Shown here piece after piece: positions 1-11,474 of a stretch of DNA of 64,000 nucleotides; within the stretch, counting starts at the first letter, position 1; every line of letters begins with the position of its first letter. This DNA comes from Polytrichum commune. Lineage: Eukaryota > Streptophyta > Polytrichopsida > Polytrichales > Polytrichaceae. The notes under the pieces are model-generated. The model was given only the letters and a program-made list of their open reading frames with translations, was not told where the DNA came from and did not search any database. The stretch spans positions 25,783,554 through 25,847,553 of the forward strand of contig OX485803.1 in NCBI GenBank assembly GCA_950295325.1, written 5' to 3'. Made by a program: the position numbers and the translations under genes.

Positions 1-195
1 CTTACTCCCGTCACTTTAGTAGCGTCATTTGCCTTGACATCGGCCATTGCTTCCGCTTGAAGAATGCCACACAACCCTCGAGGCGGGTTTATTTTACTAT
101 TAAATCAACTCAAAGTGAAACCTCAATCACATTGCCACACATACAAACTACCTGCAGTAATCTAGGAAATGAATGAATGAACTGCAGGTGTAGTG

Positions 196-408
196 CAGTG
201 ATCGGGGAGATTTTTGGGCATTCATAACCGGTTGAGATTATCCTAGTGTTTGCAAGTCCAACCGGTTACGGAAAACTGGAATTGGGGTATATTCTTTAAA
301 TTCCTCTAAAATGATTGGTAAATTTCCTGCAGTTTTGAACTTGAACTGGTTATTTTTCAAATTCAACCGGTTCATTTGTAACTAACTGCCAGTTCTCCCT
401 GATCATTG
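196..408. mobile_element. hAT-like MITE, copy 1
   Basis: A 213-bp non-coding element. Its ends form a 15-bp terminal inverted repeat, CAGTGATCGGGGAGA on the left and CAATGATCAGGGAGA (reverse complement) on the right. It is flanked by a perfect 8-bp duplication GTGTAGTG at 188-195 and 409-416. An 8-bp duplication and a CA(G/A)TG terminus are typical of hAT transposons. The interior has AACCGGTT-type palindromes. Five related copies occur at 10.4, 10.7, 13.6, 15.6 and 16.1 kb. No transposase is encoded, so mobilisation in trans is inferred. Confidence 0.85.
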
Positions 409-455
409 GTGTAGTGTGATGTTCAATCGTAGCCTTTTGTATAGGGTGGTTTGGC

Positions 456-686
456 AACTACACTAAATATGATGCTTAGTGTCACTTACTATTTGGAATC
501 ACGCAATGCTATCTTTACTTACCGTATATCTCATGTTTTACCAACAACTGTTAAATCGGTAGTGTGGAAATTATAGAACATTTACAACTTTACTTGGTAA
601 AAATTTATGGCAATGGTAGAAAGATATACGTAGTATTGTGTGAATCCAAATAGTAAGTGACACTGAATATCATGTTTAGTGTAGTT
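456..686. mobile_element. Inverted-repeat MITE, family P (short form), copy 1
   Basis: About 230 bp with roughly 50-bp terminal inverted repeats beginning AACTACACTAAATATGATG and ending in the complementary sequence. The arms share the stretch AGTGTCACTTACTATTTGG. I see no clear target duplication. A second short form lies at 20540-20750, and longer forms with similar ends lie at 14.4, 21.8, 39.0 and 50.1 kb. Superfamily not assigned; non-coding. Confidence 0.7.
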
Positions 687-1307
687 CTAGATGAGTGAGT
701 TCATTATCTTACATCACCAATCCAAAATCAGAACTTTTTAGGCAATTTAACAAACCATGTTTTATTTTAAAGTGAATTCTCAACGAATAACCAAAGCGTT
801 GCCAGGAACCACTGATCGATGATGAATCTGTAAGGGCCACTTTACACCACTGGCCAAAGGTTGCAACTGAGAAATTGTGAGGGCCTTGAAACTCATCTAA
901 ATGCCGTTACCATAGACTCTAATTTTTTTTACATTGATTTTGGTGTGTCACGAGCCTTCAAGTGTAGTGTAAAGACATACGCAACATTTTATAGTAGATC
1001 AAGACTTTGGAGATTTTTGAAGTGTTACGGTCTCCCAATTTTGTGCTAGACCCACCTCTTTGAATAAATTATTGTACGAGCGTACCTCTCATTCATCCAC
1101 CACAAAAAAACCCTGAAACAATATGCAGCCCAGAGGTTAATATTCTATGGTTGATTTGACATTGGAATTTGCGGGAATTAGAGTATTCGAAGTCATTTGA
1201 GATGAATCAACAACAATTTTATAGGAGGTGAAACATGTTCTTGTTGAATGGATAAGAGGTATGCTTATACGTATATGGTAATTCCCTCTCTCCTTTGAGT
1301 TGAGCTT
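687..1307. other. Intergenic, no gene seen
   Basis: AT-rich sequence with no convincing coding exon, RNA gene or repeat structure. The short open frames here lack codon bias and family motifs. Confidence 0.6.
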
Positions 1308-1686
1308 GACACAAAATCCGGTAGACCACGAAACGCCATCCATTGCAGGCCATGCGAAACTCCATGTAGATTTATCATCCATTCAAACTTCCAAGGCCCC
1401 TCAAGCCCTCAAACTCTAATGTAACGTGAAGTGGGACACAAAATCCGGAAGACCACGAAACGCCATCCATTGCAGGCTGTGTGAAACTCCATGTAGATTT
1501 ATCATCCATTCAAACTTCCAAGGCCCCTTAGGCCCTCAAACTCTAATGTAACGTGAAGTGGGACACAAAATCCGGAAGACCACGAAACGCCATCCATTGC
1601 AGGCCGTGCAAAACTCCATGTAGATTTATCATCCATTCAAACTTCCAAGGTCCCTTAGGCAAGCTCTAGTGTAACCGTGAAGTGGG
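1308..1686. repeat. Tandem repeat, 3 x 127 bp
   Basis: Three head-to-tail copies start at 1308, 1435 and 1562, each opening GACACAAAATCCGG and containing CGAAACGCCATCCATTGCAG. Copies differ at only a few positions, and the third has a short deletion near its end, so the amplification looks recent. No coding potential or promoter motif is evident. Confidence 0.9.
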
Positions 1687-2371
1687 TCGGCCTCCGCACT
1701 TTCAACCAATGAACGAGAGACGTTCGATTTCAATGGTCACGGCTCCTCAAGCTCGGGTGCAAAGTGCCCCCTAAGGGTAGTGGCAAAAGTTGGCTTGAAG
1801 TTCTCCTCCTTACTTGGCCTTTTGTACATGGACAAGTACAACCCCATGCACGACGAGCACAAGAATTGAGAGTGATAAATTTAGTGGGTGCAGAAAAACG
1901 GCGGCGGAGGTGGGCCGAGGCGGGGCCGAATACATGCCACGATTCTCGTGTATGTACGTGTATGGGTGTCCTCCCCTTCCCTCCTCCTAAGGAAGAAGAA
2001 ACTAAGTAAGCGCCAAACCTATTGCATATGCTACTACTACTACTAAATATACGACCTAAGTGGCAAGCATATATATATATATATATACATATATATACTA
2101 CTATAAATACGCCATTTCACGCGTGTGTCCCGTGCTCCAACTTATTACTAACTTGCGGGGTGTATCGTAACTTTATTGCGCCCGGGATTGTGTGTATGGA
2201 TCACACCTAGACACTCATCTCTATGAGCTGGGCCCCTACAACTATTACATGATGTGGAAATGCATGCAATTCTATTATAGCATATATATTTATGTATTTA
2301 GTAGAGTTGATGTCGAAATCAACATCAGAGGTCCTAAACTATACCGATTATCCTTCAATTAGTAAGGGAAG
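1687..2371. other. Intergenic with AT microsatellite
   Basis: No gene seen. A (TA)n-rich microsatellite occupies about 2069-2098. The open frame near 1764-2009 shows no recognisable domain. Confidence 0.55.
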
Positions 2372-2372
2372 G

Positions 2373-2747
2373 CTAATAGTGCGTGTCGGAAATTAGTGAG
2401 GTTGATACTAAATCACTTTATGCTATGAAATCAGTGCCACCAAAAGATCTAGGAAACATTGTTCATTTCGACACTGTTCGCTGAAAATATTATATATAGC
2501 AACACAATTCACTAAAAGTACTGGCACTATTCATCTTGGCACTTTTCATTAACAAGTATGTGTTTGCAAATTATTTATTTTCATTCTACAAGCACCTTAG
2601 AGCACACACTAATTTTCTTGAAATATTTGGTAAATGAGCATGTATTCATGAGGTTTGTATCACTCAGTACATATTTTAGCCCTCATTAGTTTTGAGACTT
2701 GACAAAATATTGTGTGTTTCGGGAATTAGTACCACACGCACTATTTG
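2373..2747. mobile_element. MITE-like repeat, family R, copy 1
   Basis: About 375 bp with imperfect terminal inverted repeats (left CTAATAGTGCGTGT, right end complementary to CAAATAGTGCGTGT). A clearly homologous copy lies at 44571-44940, colinear through shared internal blocks such as GTGCCACCAAAAGATCTAGG and TATTCATCTTGG. Non-coding; target duplication not resolved. Confidence 0.65.
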
Positions 2748-4079
2748 GAATGATCAGTGTAGTTTCGAGGGATTCACTTGAGATGAAAAAACCACAAACC
2801 TATGGGGGTCATGTTTTTACTAGATGCCTTTAGACCTCTTGGTAATAGTGGTAGGGGTCCAGTTCAAAGAGGTGGCGTCTAGCCCTGGCTTGGGGTATGA
2901 CTCATGAGAAAATGATGTATATTGGGCTCCACATGATGCATCTTCCTAAATTTCATCAATTGGTGAGAACTTATGAGAGAGGGATGAAGTTTCATGGTAG
3001 CATCCATTACCAACATACATGAAGTCTTATACAATCAGTGAAAGAAGAATGCAAATATACTATTGTGTAAGATTTGCAAAATTTTCAATGATGTAGGACA
3101 AGTTACCAATGATGCATATCAATTGTTTAGGTCTCATATGCTTATAGTTTACACTAAGCTTTTGATTTAGTGTGGACCACACTATTCATCATCAATCACA
3201 CTAATTATCTTACAATCTCTGGTTGGCAAATAGAGAGGGTGTCGCATGCCACTTGGTGCTATGTGGCCAGTTACAAAGGCCATTTAATCAACATGGCATA
3301 TTAATTTTAATGTCACATCAAATCATATATTTGTGTATCATGAAAGTGGGTGAAAGCACCGTTCAAACTCAATTCCTAACTTTCACAACCAATTTAGCAA
3401 TAGCTTCCACCAATTTAATTAGAAATTATAAATCAAGTTAACTATGTACACGGCTAACTTCAATGCATGTTGTGAGTATTTTCATGATTCGGTATTCACA
3501 AATCAATTCCATAAAAGACATTACTTTACTTCATGATCAATACAAGGAGAATGGGCTCACATTCTTTAATTACTTTATTTCAAGGGAAATAGCACCTTGT
3601 GAATAAGATTCTCCAAGTGCTCCTTACTCTTCATGGCTAGCTCCACTAAAATGTTGATTGACCGCTCTTCTTCAACCTTGCTTGCCACATTTGCAGGGAT
3701 TGCTTGTACATTGTGATGGATATGTCCACCTACAATGGGCCTACAAATTACAATGTGATTCTTGAACTACGAGCCTCAACTCTTTGGTTGTACTACAAAA
3801 CATCTATGTGGACGATTGGTCATTGCTACTCAACCTTTAATTATAAAAAACAAGTATTGTGCAAGATGCCATGCCCACAAACATGGATCATGGTCCACCT
3901 TTTTTTAGTGAAATTGCTTGAGAAGATTCATATGGTTGCTAGAGTGGAGCGAAGGTCCAATATCATGAAACCGAGGTGTGCCACATGGAAAGTTGGTCTG
4001 GAAAATCATGAGCTTAGGTTTAGAAGGTTCATGAAATTGATAGCAACATTAAGATATGCAAGTGTTATTCCGTAACTTC
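2748..4079. other. Intergenic, no gene seen
   Basis: AT-rich sequence. Open frames of 72 and 123 codons occur near 3223 and 3704 but show no known motif and no supported splice structure. Confidence 0.5.
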
Positions 4080-4600
4080 TCTTAATTGGACACCTATATT
4101 TGATGGGTGTGTGGTTTAGTGAGGAACAAAGAACAAACATCATAAAGACACATGTTTGTAAGAGATTGCATCATGTCTTCAAATTCTATCGACTACTTCA
4201 CACTCAATAAGTGAACACAATTTGTAGGACCTATGTATTCAGTTAGGAAATTGACAAGTCTTGCAATTCTGATAACCGTAACTTAGGGGATGTCCGATTT
4301 TCAATCTAATTTTTGACGATGCTTCATCACAAATTTGTTGTGTCATTGTTTAAAATGTGGTAGAAGTTCCCAAGGGTTGGACTTTTCATACCACGAACAA
4401 ACCAACGTGAGTGTAAGAAGGGTTATTAATTTAGGCATTAAAATACATAGTATACACAAGGGAGAGGTTTTTTTTTTCTTCTCTACTCACTTACACACAT
4501 CATTAGGTATTCAATGAAGAGTCCACCCTTAGGTAGAAGTTGGAGCATATGAAAAACCAAATAACACCCACATACATTAGAGTTAGCCTTTAACTTAACC
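4080..4600. repeat. Dispersed repeat, family S, copy 1
   Basis: Non-coding sequence homologous to 14795-15140 and 28166-28640. Shared blocks include AAAGACACATGTTTG, the GATGTCCGATTTTCAATCTA region and GTAGAAGTTGGAG. Copies are diverged and of unequal length. They could be remnants of a longer retroelement, but no coding or LTR boundary is visible. Confidence 0.6.
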
Positions 4601-5732
4601 CCTAACTTCCCATACCAATTTCCCTCAATATGTCCAAAAAATGTGACCTCAATTTCAGTGACCGTAGCTGAAGATCTAATGTGTTTTTGACAAATCCAAC
4701 CATATAGGTGTTTGCAAGTTTGAGGTGACTACTCACAGTCCAAATGTTAAACATTGAAGTTTAATTATATAGGATATTATAATGGGAATGTCAATAGTGG
4801 TCTGAGGGTCAACAATTTAGAAATCAATTTAGGGTTGGTTTTTTCTATCAAACCCCCACTCAAATCGTCTCCAAATGTCAAAATGCTACATTGATTTAAA
4901 AGAAGGGCAATATACCTACTCAAATCAGCTCACAAATCTTGAAACCATTATTTTGTGATTTTTTGGTAAGCTTTGGAATTTGAGGCAGTGGTGCCACAAT
5001 TGCGCACCTTCCACGTGGATTTACATCCACCAACACATGTCCAACTAAAAATTCCAATGGTAGATGTTTAAGATATGTTGCGTTTGAGTGTCATGCAAAT
5101 TTTCATATCAATTCGGAATCATTTGCACATACTGATCAACAAAAAACATGTTTAGGATATGTTGCTCCTTTACTACAGAGGTGATAAATGTCAAGTTTTG
5201 GTTGGTGGACCGGTTCCACTATAAAAAAATATTAGAGCACATTCTAATGTTTGAATTGATCTAAAAATAGCTAACTTTGTTGAATCAAAATAACAACCAA
5301 GAATTCATCCAAACTAGTGTCAAAGGGGTCAAACATAACTACTCACAACCAGACTATGGTTGCACATAGGACAATTAGGGGTTAATGATACTTTTTGTTA
5401 AAAGTTGGTGTCCTATGATATTCCATTGGTTGTTTTGCATACAATATCAATAACTTCTTTCCACTTCGAGTGTTCCATGCTCGGACTTGGTGTTTGAATT
5501 TGAGTGAAGAACAACCTAATCTATCATTTCATGAAGGGGTCAAACTCATTTTAGCATCTCTTTAGCATGCCAAAATGAGTTTAACCTTCAATAAACAAAT
5601 ATAGCTTGCTCTTCGTTCAAACCTGTACTTTACCTCCAATCATGCACCAAAAACTTACCGAACGCCGTAGGTGTTGAAAGCAAAACAACTAACTCTCAAT
5701 CAAGAGTCAAATTGAGTTAGAAAAATCACTTT
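4601..5732. other. Intergenic, no gene seen
   Basis: No coding exon, RNA gene or inverted-repeat element recognised. Confidence 0.5.
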
Positions 5733-6122
5733 ATCACAAGCCTCATAAAATTAGGCATTTGCATAAATTAAACATATTAGCTAATTTATGTGCGCCACGC
5801 CCCCGGGACGCCTAAAATAGGTGTTTTTCAAGAAATGCCTGGAAAGTGCTCAGAATTGGACAACTAGAGTGTGTTTCATATGACGTTGTGTGTGGCATGT
5901 TTTATTATGTTGATAGTGAGAAGGCTCTCATCAGCAAAAACGACCGTCAGGAGCGTGATTGCGCGTTGAACTACGCAGACTCGTCGTTGAGACATACACA
6001 TCCTGAACATTTTTGAAATGTTTTTTTTTCCTTAATTTATGCAGGCCGCTCTAATTAGTTTATACATTTTAGACGTCTATTTATAGAACGCCTAATTTAA
6101 TGAGGCGTGCTCTATCACGACA
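5733..6122. mobile_element. Probable MITE with ~30-bp inverted ends
   Basis: The left end ATCACAAGCCTCATAAAATT at about 5733 is inverted near 6122 (GAGGCGTGCTCTATCACGA on the plus strand), and both continue into TTAGGC-type sequence. The element is about 390 bp and non-coding. Target duplication is not clear, so superfamily is left open. Confidence 0.55.
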
Positions 6123-7027
6123 ACATTGGTTGGATTGTGGTCAATGAGATCCATAAGTATAAGTGCGAAGTAAAAGGGCTCATTGATTTTCTACCAAAAC
6201 TACCGGGAGCCTGGGTGAAGTTGCAATCGATTGGCTAACAATCATGGACACATGTTTTGGCTTGCAGAATTTCATCCTAAATTGGCGCTGAATTTGGACT
6301 CCATAAGAGGTTGGAGATCTCGAGATTCGACCTAGTAAGTTAAAAGGACTTGCCATGGCCCATTATTCCCAACAATATGGCTTTCGATGCCTTGGGAAAG
6401 GGATTCCTTGGGTTGAGGTTGTACAATGCTATATATGGCCCACCAAACCATCAACAAATGACAAGTGGTCGCCAAGTCCATGATATTTTCTTGCTCCTTA
6501 TATTAAACTACAAAGACATGATCCAACTTGGTTTCTTGAGCCCTACACAATAGTTAGAGACACATATCACCAACATCCTTATGCCAACATTCATATAGAA
6601 ATCTCTTCGTGCACTTAAACTTTATACACATGTCCGACTTGGATTTTTTCTTGAATAATAGAATACTTGTGAAGTGCAGTCATTAAAGGACCATGATTCA
6701 CATCTATATGGCTAAAAATATTAAAATGTTTTTCTAGACCTCTGAAAATGAATCTCATCACATATCTTGTTGTTCCGATGAGAGACTGGAGAAAAAATTG
6801 ACATGATTCGATGAAGTCGGAGTTATTATAAATTGTTGAGGAGTTGAAACATAACATTTTTGAACAGTGTGCGTACGTGTGGGCCCGTGATTATACAATG
6901 AGGTACACTTTATGAGATATAGAGGATAACCATGCACTTGGAGGCAATAAAAAATTTCAACAGCTACATCTACAAAAAGTGCTTACTCAAATTGAAACCA
7001 AGATATTATGCGTTGTTTCCAAAAACA

Positions 7028-7077
7028 ACACACACGCACGTGCGCGCACGCACACACACATACACACACAAACCAAC

Positions 7078-7108
<31 letters not shown>

Positions 7109-7110
7109 GA
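7028..7110. repeat. Compound microsatellite (AC)n-A(n)-(GA)n
   Basis: A run of CA dinucleotides is followed by about 20 adenines and then GA dinucleotides. It produces several artefactual open frames on both strands. Confidence 0.9.
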
Positions 7111-7705
7111 ATAAAACAATTAAAATAAACGATACAAAACGTTTTTTTAATTTAAATTTAAAAACTTTGAATTTGAGAATCCCATTTTGGACGCTGAGGC
7201 AATGAAGGGTTAAAGCAGCTGTCAGCACAGGTTGCAACTTCCACACACATAGCTTGAAGACAAGCTGTGAGATGAGATGATCTTGTGATTTGAAGAGCAG
7301 ACTGATTGGAAAATTACCTTGCTCCCAGGCTGCTGTTGATATCAGCTACTCAAATGCTGAGTCCTCTGCATTTATCATTGAGCCTAGCCCCAATATGACT
7401 AATTTACATACAGGGTAATAGGAGATCATCAATATAGCTACCACGACCCAAAACTACATCATCATAATCCAAACTATACAATTGGTGGATGCAAGCCTGT
7501 GAAGTTACCGGATTGATTAGGATGTAGAATTTAAGTAGCTGTATATACATATATAGTTTTTTATGTTATGGGTGGCCTTGATAAATCCCTCCCTCACTGC
7601 TGGAAACGGCGAAGGCAGCCTAAAATATGATGTAATTAATTTCTATGACAATATCTAGCAGGCGAGCTATCCCATCCAGGGTTCCAGGGTTTGGACCTGC
7701 ATGAA

Positions 7706-7729
7706 GTAGTAGTAGTAGTAGTAGTAGAG
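7706..7729. repeat. (AGT)n microsatellite
   Basis: About seven AGT units in a row. Non-coding context. Confidence 0.85.
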
Positions 7730-10246
7730 CATGCAGTCAAATAGGTAAGGATTTTAGGTTTTCTCAATTTAGTTCTCAATAGTACGCTTGTGAGTACACA
7801 TCTCTAATTCGGTGCACGGACTATGCGGCTGTAATATCATTCAAGAAATAAGATTGCAGAGGCCACATCATGTCCATATTGCAGTAGTACTTTGTGAACA
7901 TGATCAGAAAACGGATACTCTAGGATTCAATAATGAAAGAACACACCGTATATTAACTTCCATCTACCTAAAATATGTGACTCCTTTTCTGACATTTGGC
8001 CAAAAATGGTCAACACAACGCGTGCATTCAACACTCCATTTCACCAAATCAATTTGAAAATAGCACATCCATTCAATGCAAAAATGTCAAGGAAATAATA
8101 TGGCCTTTGTCGTGTCTGCGAATGAGCAGCTATGCTCACTTGACGCCACCCACTCGACACTTTGCATGGCCAACATGTCAAATGAACATTGAGAAAATGT
8201 CGATCAATTGATGTGGTCACCCGACACTTTGATGTCATACTTTTATGTCAATGGAACACACATTCTCTACTTGTAAATTGGAATGCTGCAGGAGTCGGAA
8301 CGATGAGCCTGGTCACTGCATCTATTGCTTCATCATGTCATGAAAACATGCAGAAGCTGCCCCCCAACACACACACATATATATTAATGCCAGCTCCCTT
8401 GGGAGCAAGCATGAACCAAGAGCCTCTTTGTCTGCACGCTATTGTCCCCTTTTGGTGGTGGGTTCTATTGTACAGTAACAATTGTCATAACCCTAGAATA
8501 CAGTTCAAAATATTGTCATCAAATATGATAAAATCAACAAATAAAAGCCCACCATAAATCGATCATCAAATTCTGCGAGGACCCCACCTCTTTTTGCCCT
8601 TAGTTTCTTGGAATAGATCACTTGCAAACACGCAATCTCTACGGAGCAGTGCGAGTAGGGATTGGTAAGACCAAACAGACGCCACGTTGTGTACGCCTGG
8701 GCAGTTATGTTTCAAGGTTCTCATAGGGAACCTTCATGTTGATCCCACATAACATTATCTAGCAGCTATCAGCCGTTCCATTCTAATAGTATTCATTCAC
8801 AGTGCTTCACCTGAAACTCACTCATTTTCCAAGTTGGATCTACTTCCTGACAAGCATCCTTAAGGTATAATTCTAACACGTTGCATGCCTTGCCCCACCC
8901 AACATGGTCACTCATCTGAATAATGTTATGCACCTGTGTGAAATTTTGAAGTTTAAAAATAAAATAAATAAAATGAGCAGGTAGAAGGTGACCAGGAGGA
9001 AAGTAGCAATTGAAGTTTACAGGAGACGGAAGCGCAGGCTGAGAGGAATGGATTCTTCTCTGCTGTGCATTACGAAGAGTGCCAATCGGACGCAATTAGC
9101 TGACAAGCTCCATGAACTTGTATGTAATTACTGCATAACAGGCAGCAGCCATCCCTGAGGGACTAATTCCCTCTCTCTCTCTCTCTCTCGTAACAAGTGG
9201 CACCAACTTAGCCTTAGCATCTGAACCTAACTCACTCGGAGCCTGCAGCCAGTCATCCAGAAACCCTGCACATTCCCAACCGACATAATATGTGAATCTC
9301 GGTAGACGTTACCAAACTGCAGTATTAGTCCTCTTCATGTGCAGGCAGCTTGGACGTTGAAGGCAGGCAGGTAGCGACAGTGAAGGCGCAAGCTGCATGA
9401 TTTTCATGATGCTGATGCTAATGATGGACTAGATAATCAGCAAGAGGAGAATTGAGAGGCAAATTATCCATCTACTCAAGTTTGTTACCGGTCACAACCA
9501 ATCACTCATCCAATTAGAGTAGAAGGGTTACCATATCTCAACACACGGAAGCACGATCACATTCCACAATGCTTAAAATTTTGTTCATGAGCTGATCAGT
9601 TATGACCAATAACCAGCTCAAGTAGGAGGGTGGCTCGCCCACTCCTGCGGCTCATCATCCCCTCTCTCTCTCATTGATTATCTAGTCCACAACCATTTGA
9701 CATATTAGGTGGCATTATGGGAATTTGGGGAACTCCTTCCACATAGCACAATCCTCTCCGTCCCTTGTCCTCAATCCAGTCCGTCAATCTCCAAGATCGG
9801 TGTGATCTAGAGAAGAGGCCGCCAAAATGGATATGTCCAGTAACCCCTCCCAAGCCTAGAAAGTTACCCAACCCACAACCAATCAACTCATGGAACACAT
9901 CATCTGAGAATTACGGATGCATGAGATCGTGCCCGCCTATATCGACCGAAATATATTGTGACAAGTTGTGATGATGATAACCCTTGTGCCCTTGCATGCG
10001 CGATCGGTTACTAACGACGATGAAGGAGGTGAGAAAGGAGGGGTGGGGTAAGTGAGTGAGGTAAGTTTGTTGTTGTAGCTAGACATGGCGACATGATGGA
10101 AAGCAACTTGGAAGGAAGGCGGACAGTGCAGTGGTGCAAGTGGGGGAGGGCAGTCTGCGCAGACAGATCAGAGGTGCACGATGGGCGACTCTTCTCTCAG
10201 ACGAGCTGATCATCGCCCATCTCCATCTCTCTCTCCTTCCTTCTTT

Positions 10247-10271
10247 GTCTGTGTCTGTGTCTGTGTCTGTG
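10247..10271. repeat. (TCTGTG)n microsatellite
   Basis: About four TCTGTG units inside a pyrimidine-rich tract. Confidence 0.8.
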
Positions 10272-10393
10272 CGATCTCTCTCTCCACGCGTGTGGGCGCA
10301 GATGGCGTGGCTCTTGCTTCACGGGTTGTGCTACGCCTCTCTCACTTGGTACGGCTGCAGGATCCCAAAATCCCTTCCACCTCCACCTTTACC

Positions 10394-10632
10394 CAATCAA
10401 CGGGGACAGCCGACCGCTAGTTGCAGATCGATGAGCCGGTGGAGTTTGAGAAATGACCGGTCGAGGGTCAAGACTTCAGGAGGATTTTCCCCATCATTTT
10501 AGAGGAATCTGCGGAATATGCCTCAAAATTAGCAAAGAAAAACCGAAACATCACAACAGCATGTCACCGGTTGGACATGAAAACACGAGGGTTTTGACTG
10601 ATCATTTACCCAAAAATCTCCACGGACAACTG
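10394..10632. mobile_element. hAT-like MITE, copy 2
   Basis: A 239-bp relative of the 196-408 element in the opposite orientation. It keeps the internal GACCGGT and CACCGGTTGGA palindromic blocks and the CCCAAAAATCTCC end. Flanks CCTTTACC (10386-10393) and ACCTTACC (10633-10640) resemble an aged 8-bp duplication with two differences. Copy 3 lies only 52 bp downstream in inverted orientation. Confidence 0.7.
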
Positions 10633-10684
10633 ACCTTACCACCTTCCTTTCTACACTCTCGCAGTCTCACTCAGCCCAAGAGTG

Positions 10685-10921
10685 CAGTGTCCGGGAAAAC
10701 TTTTTGGGGATAATGGGTCAAAATTCGAGTACTTTCAAGTCCGGCCGGTTACATGCTGTGGTGATCTTTTGGTTTGTCTTTACTAATGTGAGGTATATTC
10801 CATAGATTCCTCTAAAATGATGGGGTAATTCTCCTCAAGTCTTGAACCTCAGCCAGTTATTTCTCAAACTCAAACTCAACCGGTTCAAATGTAACTAGCG
10901 GTTGGCTCTCCTCGTTCATTG
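10685..10921. mobile_element. hAT-like MITE, copy 3
   Basis: A 237-bp element starting CAGTGTCCGGGA and ending CTCCTCGTTCATTG. It is flanked by CAAGAGTG (10677-10684) and CAAGGGTG (10922-10929), an 8-bp duplication with one mismatch. Its right flank overlaps the left tip of the palindrome at 10926. Confidence 0.78.
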
Positions 10922-10925
10922 CAAG

Positions 10926-11474
10926 GGTGGCTTTACACTAGGCCCAAGGCCAAGGAACATCTAGAATCGAGCAATCCTATTGGTCGAGAGTAATCCTATT
11001 ATGGACCCAAGTAGTTTACGATAGGATCCAACTCCAAGGTATGAAAATATGAAGAAGTGTTAATGTGACATCACTTTCTTGCCAAACCTTGACAGTGTCC
11101 ACCCAAGAAAATGTGACTCCTCATTTGAGAAACTGATCTTCAACCTTGGTCTAAACGCAAACCCAAAAATGAAGTTTTTCATTAAGAGGTGTGTTGGATC
11201 CCAAGTTTCTTGGGATCCAGCACACCCCTTACTTTTGGACTTAAGATTGCACCCAAGCTTGAAAATCAATTTCTCAAACTAGGAGTATTTTCTTGATTGT
11301 CAATTGCCAAGATTTGGCACTAGGAAAGTGATGCAACATTAGTACCACTTCAATCTTTTGTACCTTGGGCATGGACCTATAAGCTCCTCGGGTTCAAAGT
11401 TTTGCTCTCGAACAATAGGATTGCTTCGTTTTGGAAATTTTTTTTGGGTTTTAGGCCCTAGCGTAAACCCATCC
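10926..11474. mobile_element. Foldback MITE, near-complete 549-bp palindrome
   Basis: Two arms of about 270 bp pair along their whole length around a loop of about 4 nt near 11204-11206, where GGATCCCAAG meets its complement CTTGGGATCC. The outer tips are GGGTGGCTTTACACTAGGCC and the complement of GGATGGGTTTACGCTAGGGC. The arms are diverged by substitutions and small indels. Possible CAA/TAA flanks would fit a PIF/Harbinger-type insertion, but this is weak. A transcript across it would fold into a long hairpin. Confidence 0.8.

Larger units (their letters stand above)
6123..10393. other. Long intergenic stretch, no gene seen
   Basis: More than 4 kb without a supported gene on either strand. 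It holds microsatellites at 7028-7110, 7706-7729, 9171-9189 and 10247-10271. Open frames of 60-123 codons here are mostly translations of simple repeats or lack any known motif. Confidence 0.5.

Noticed and set aside
4080..4600. Possible LTR retrotransposon remnant
   Set aside because: Three homologous copies exist, but no paired LTRs, primer-binding site, polypurine tract or polymerase motif can be seen.
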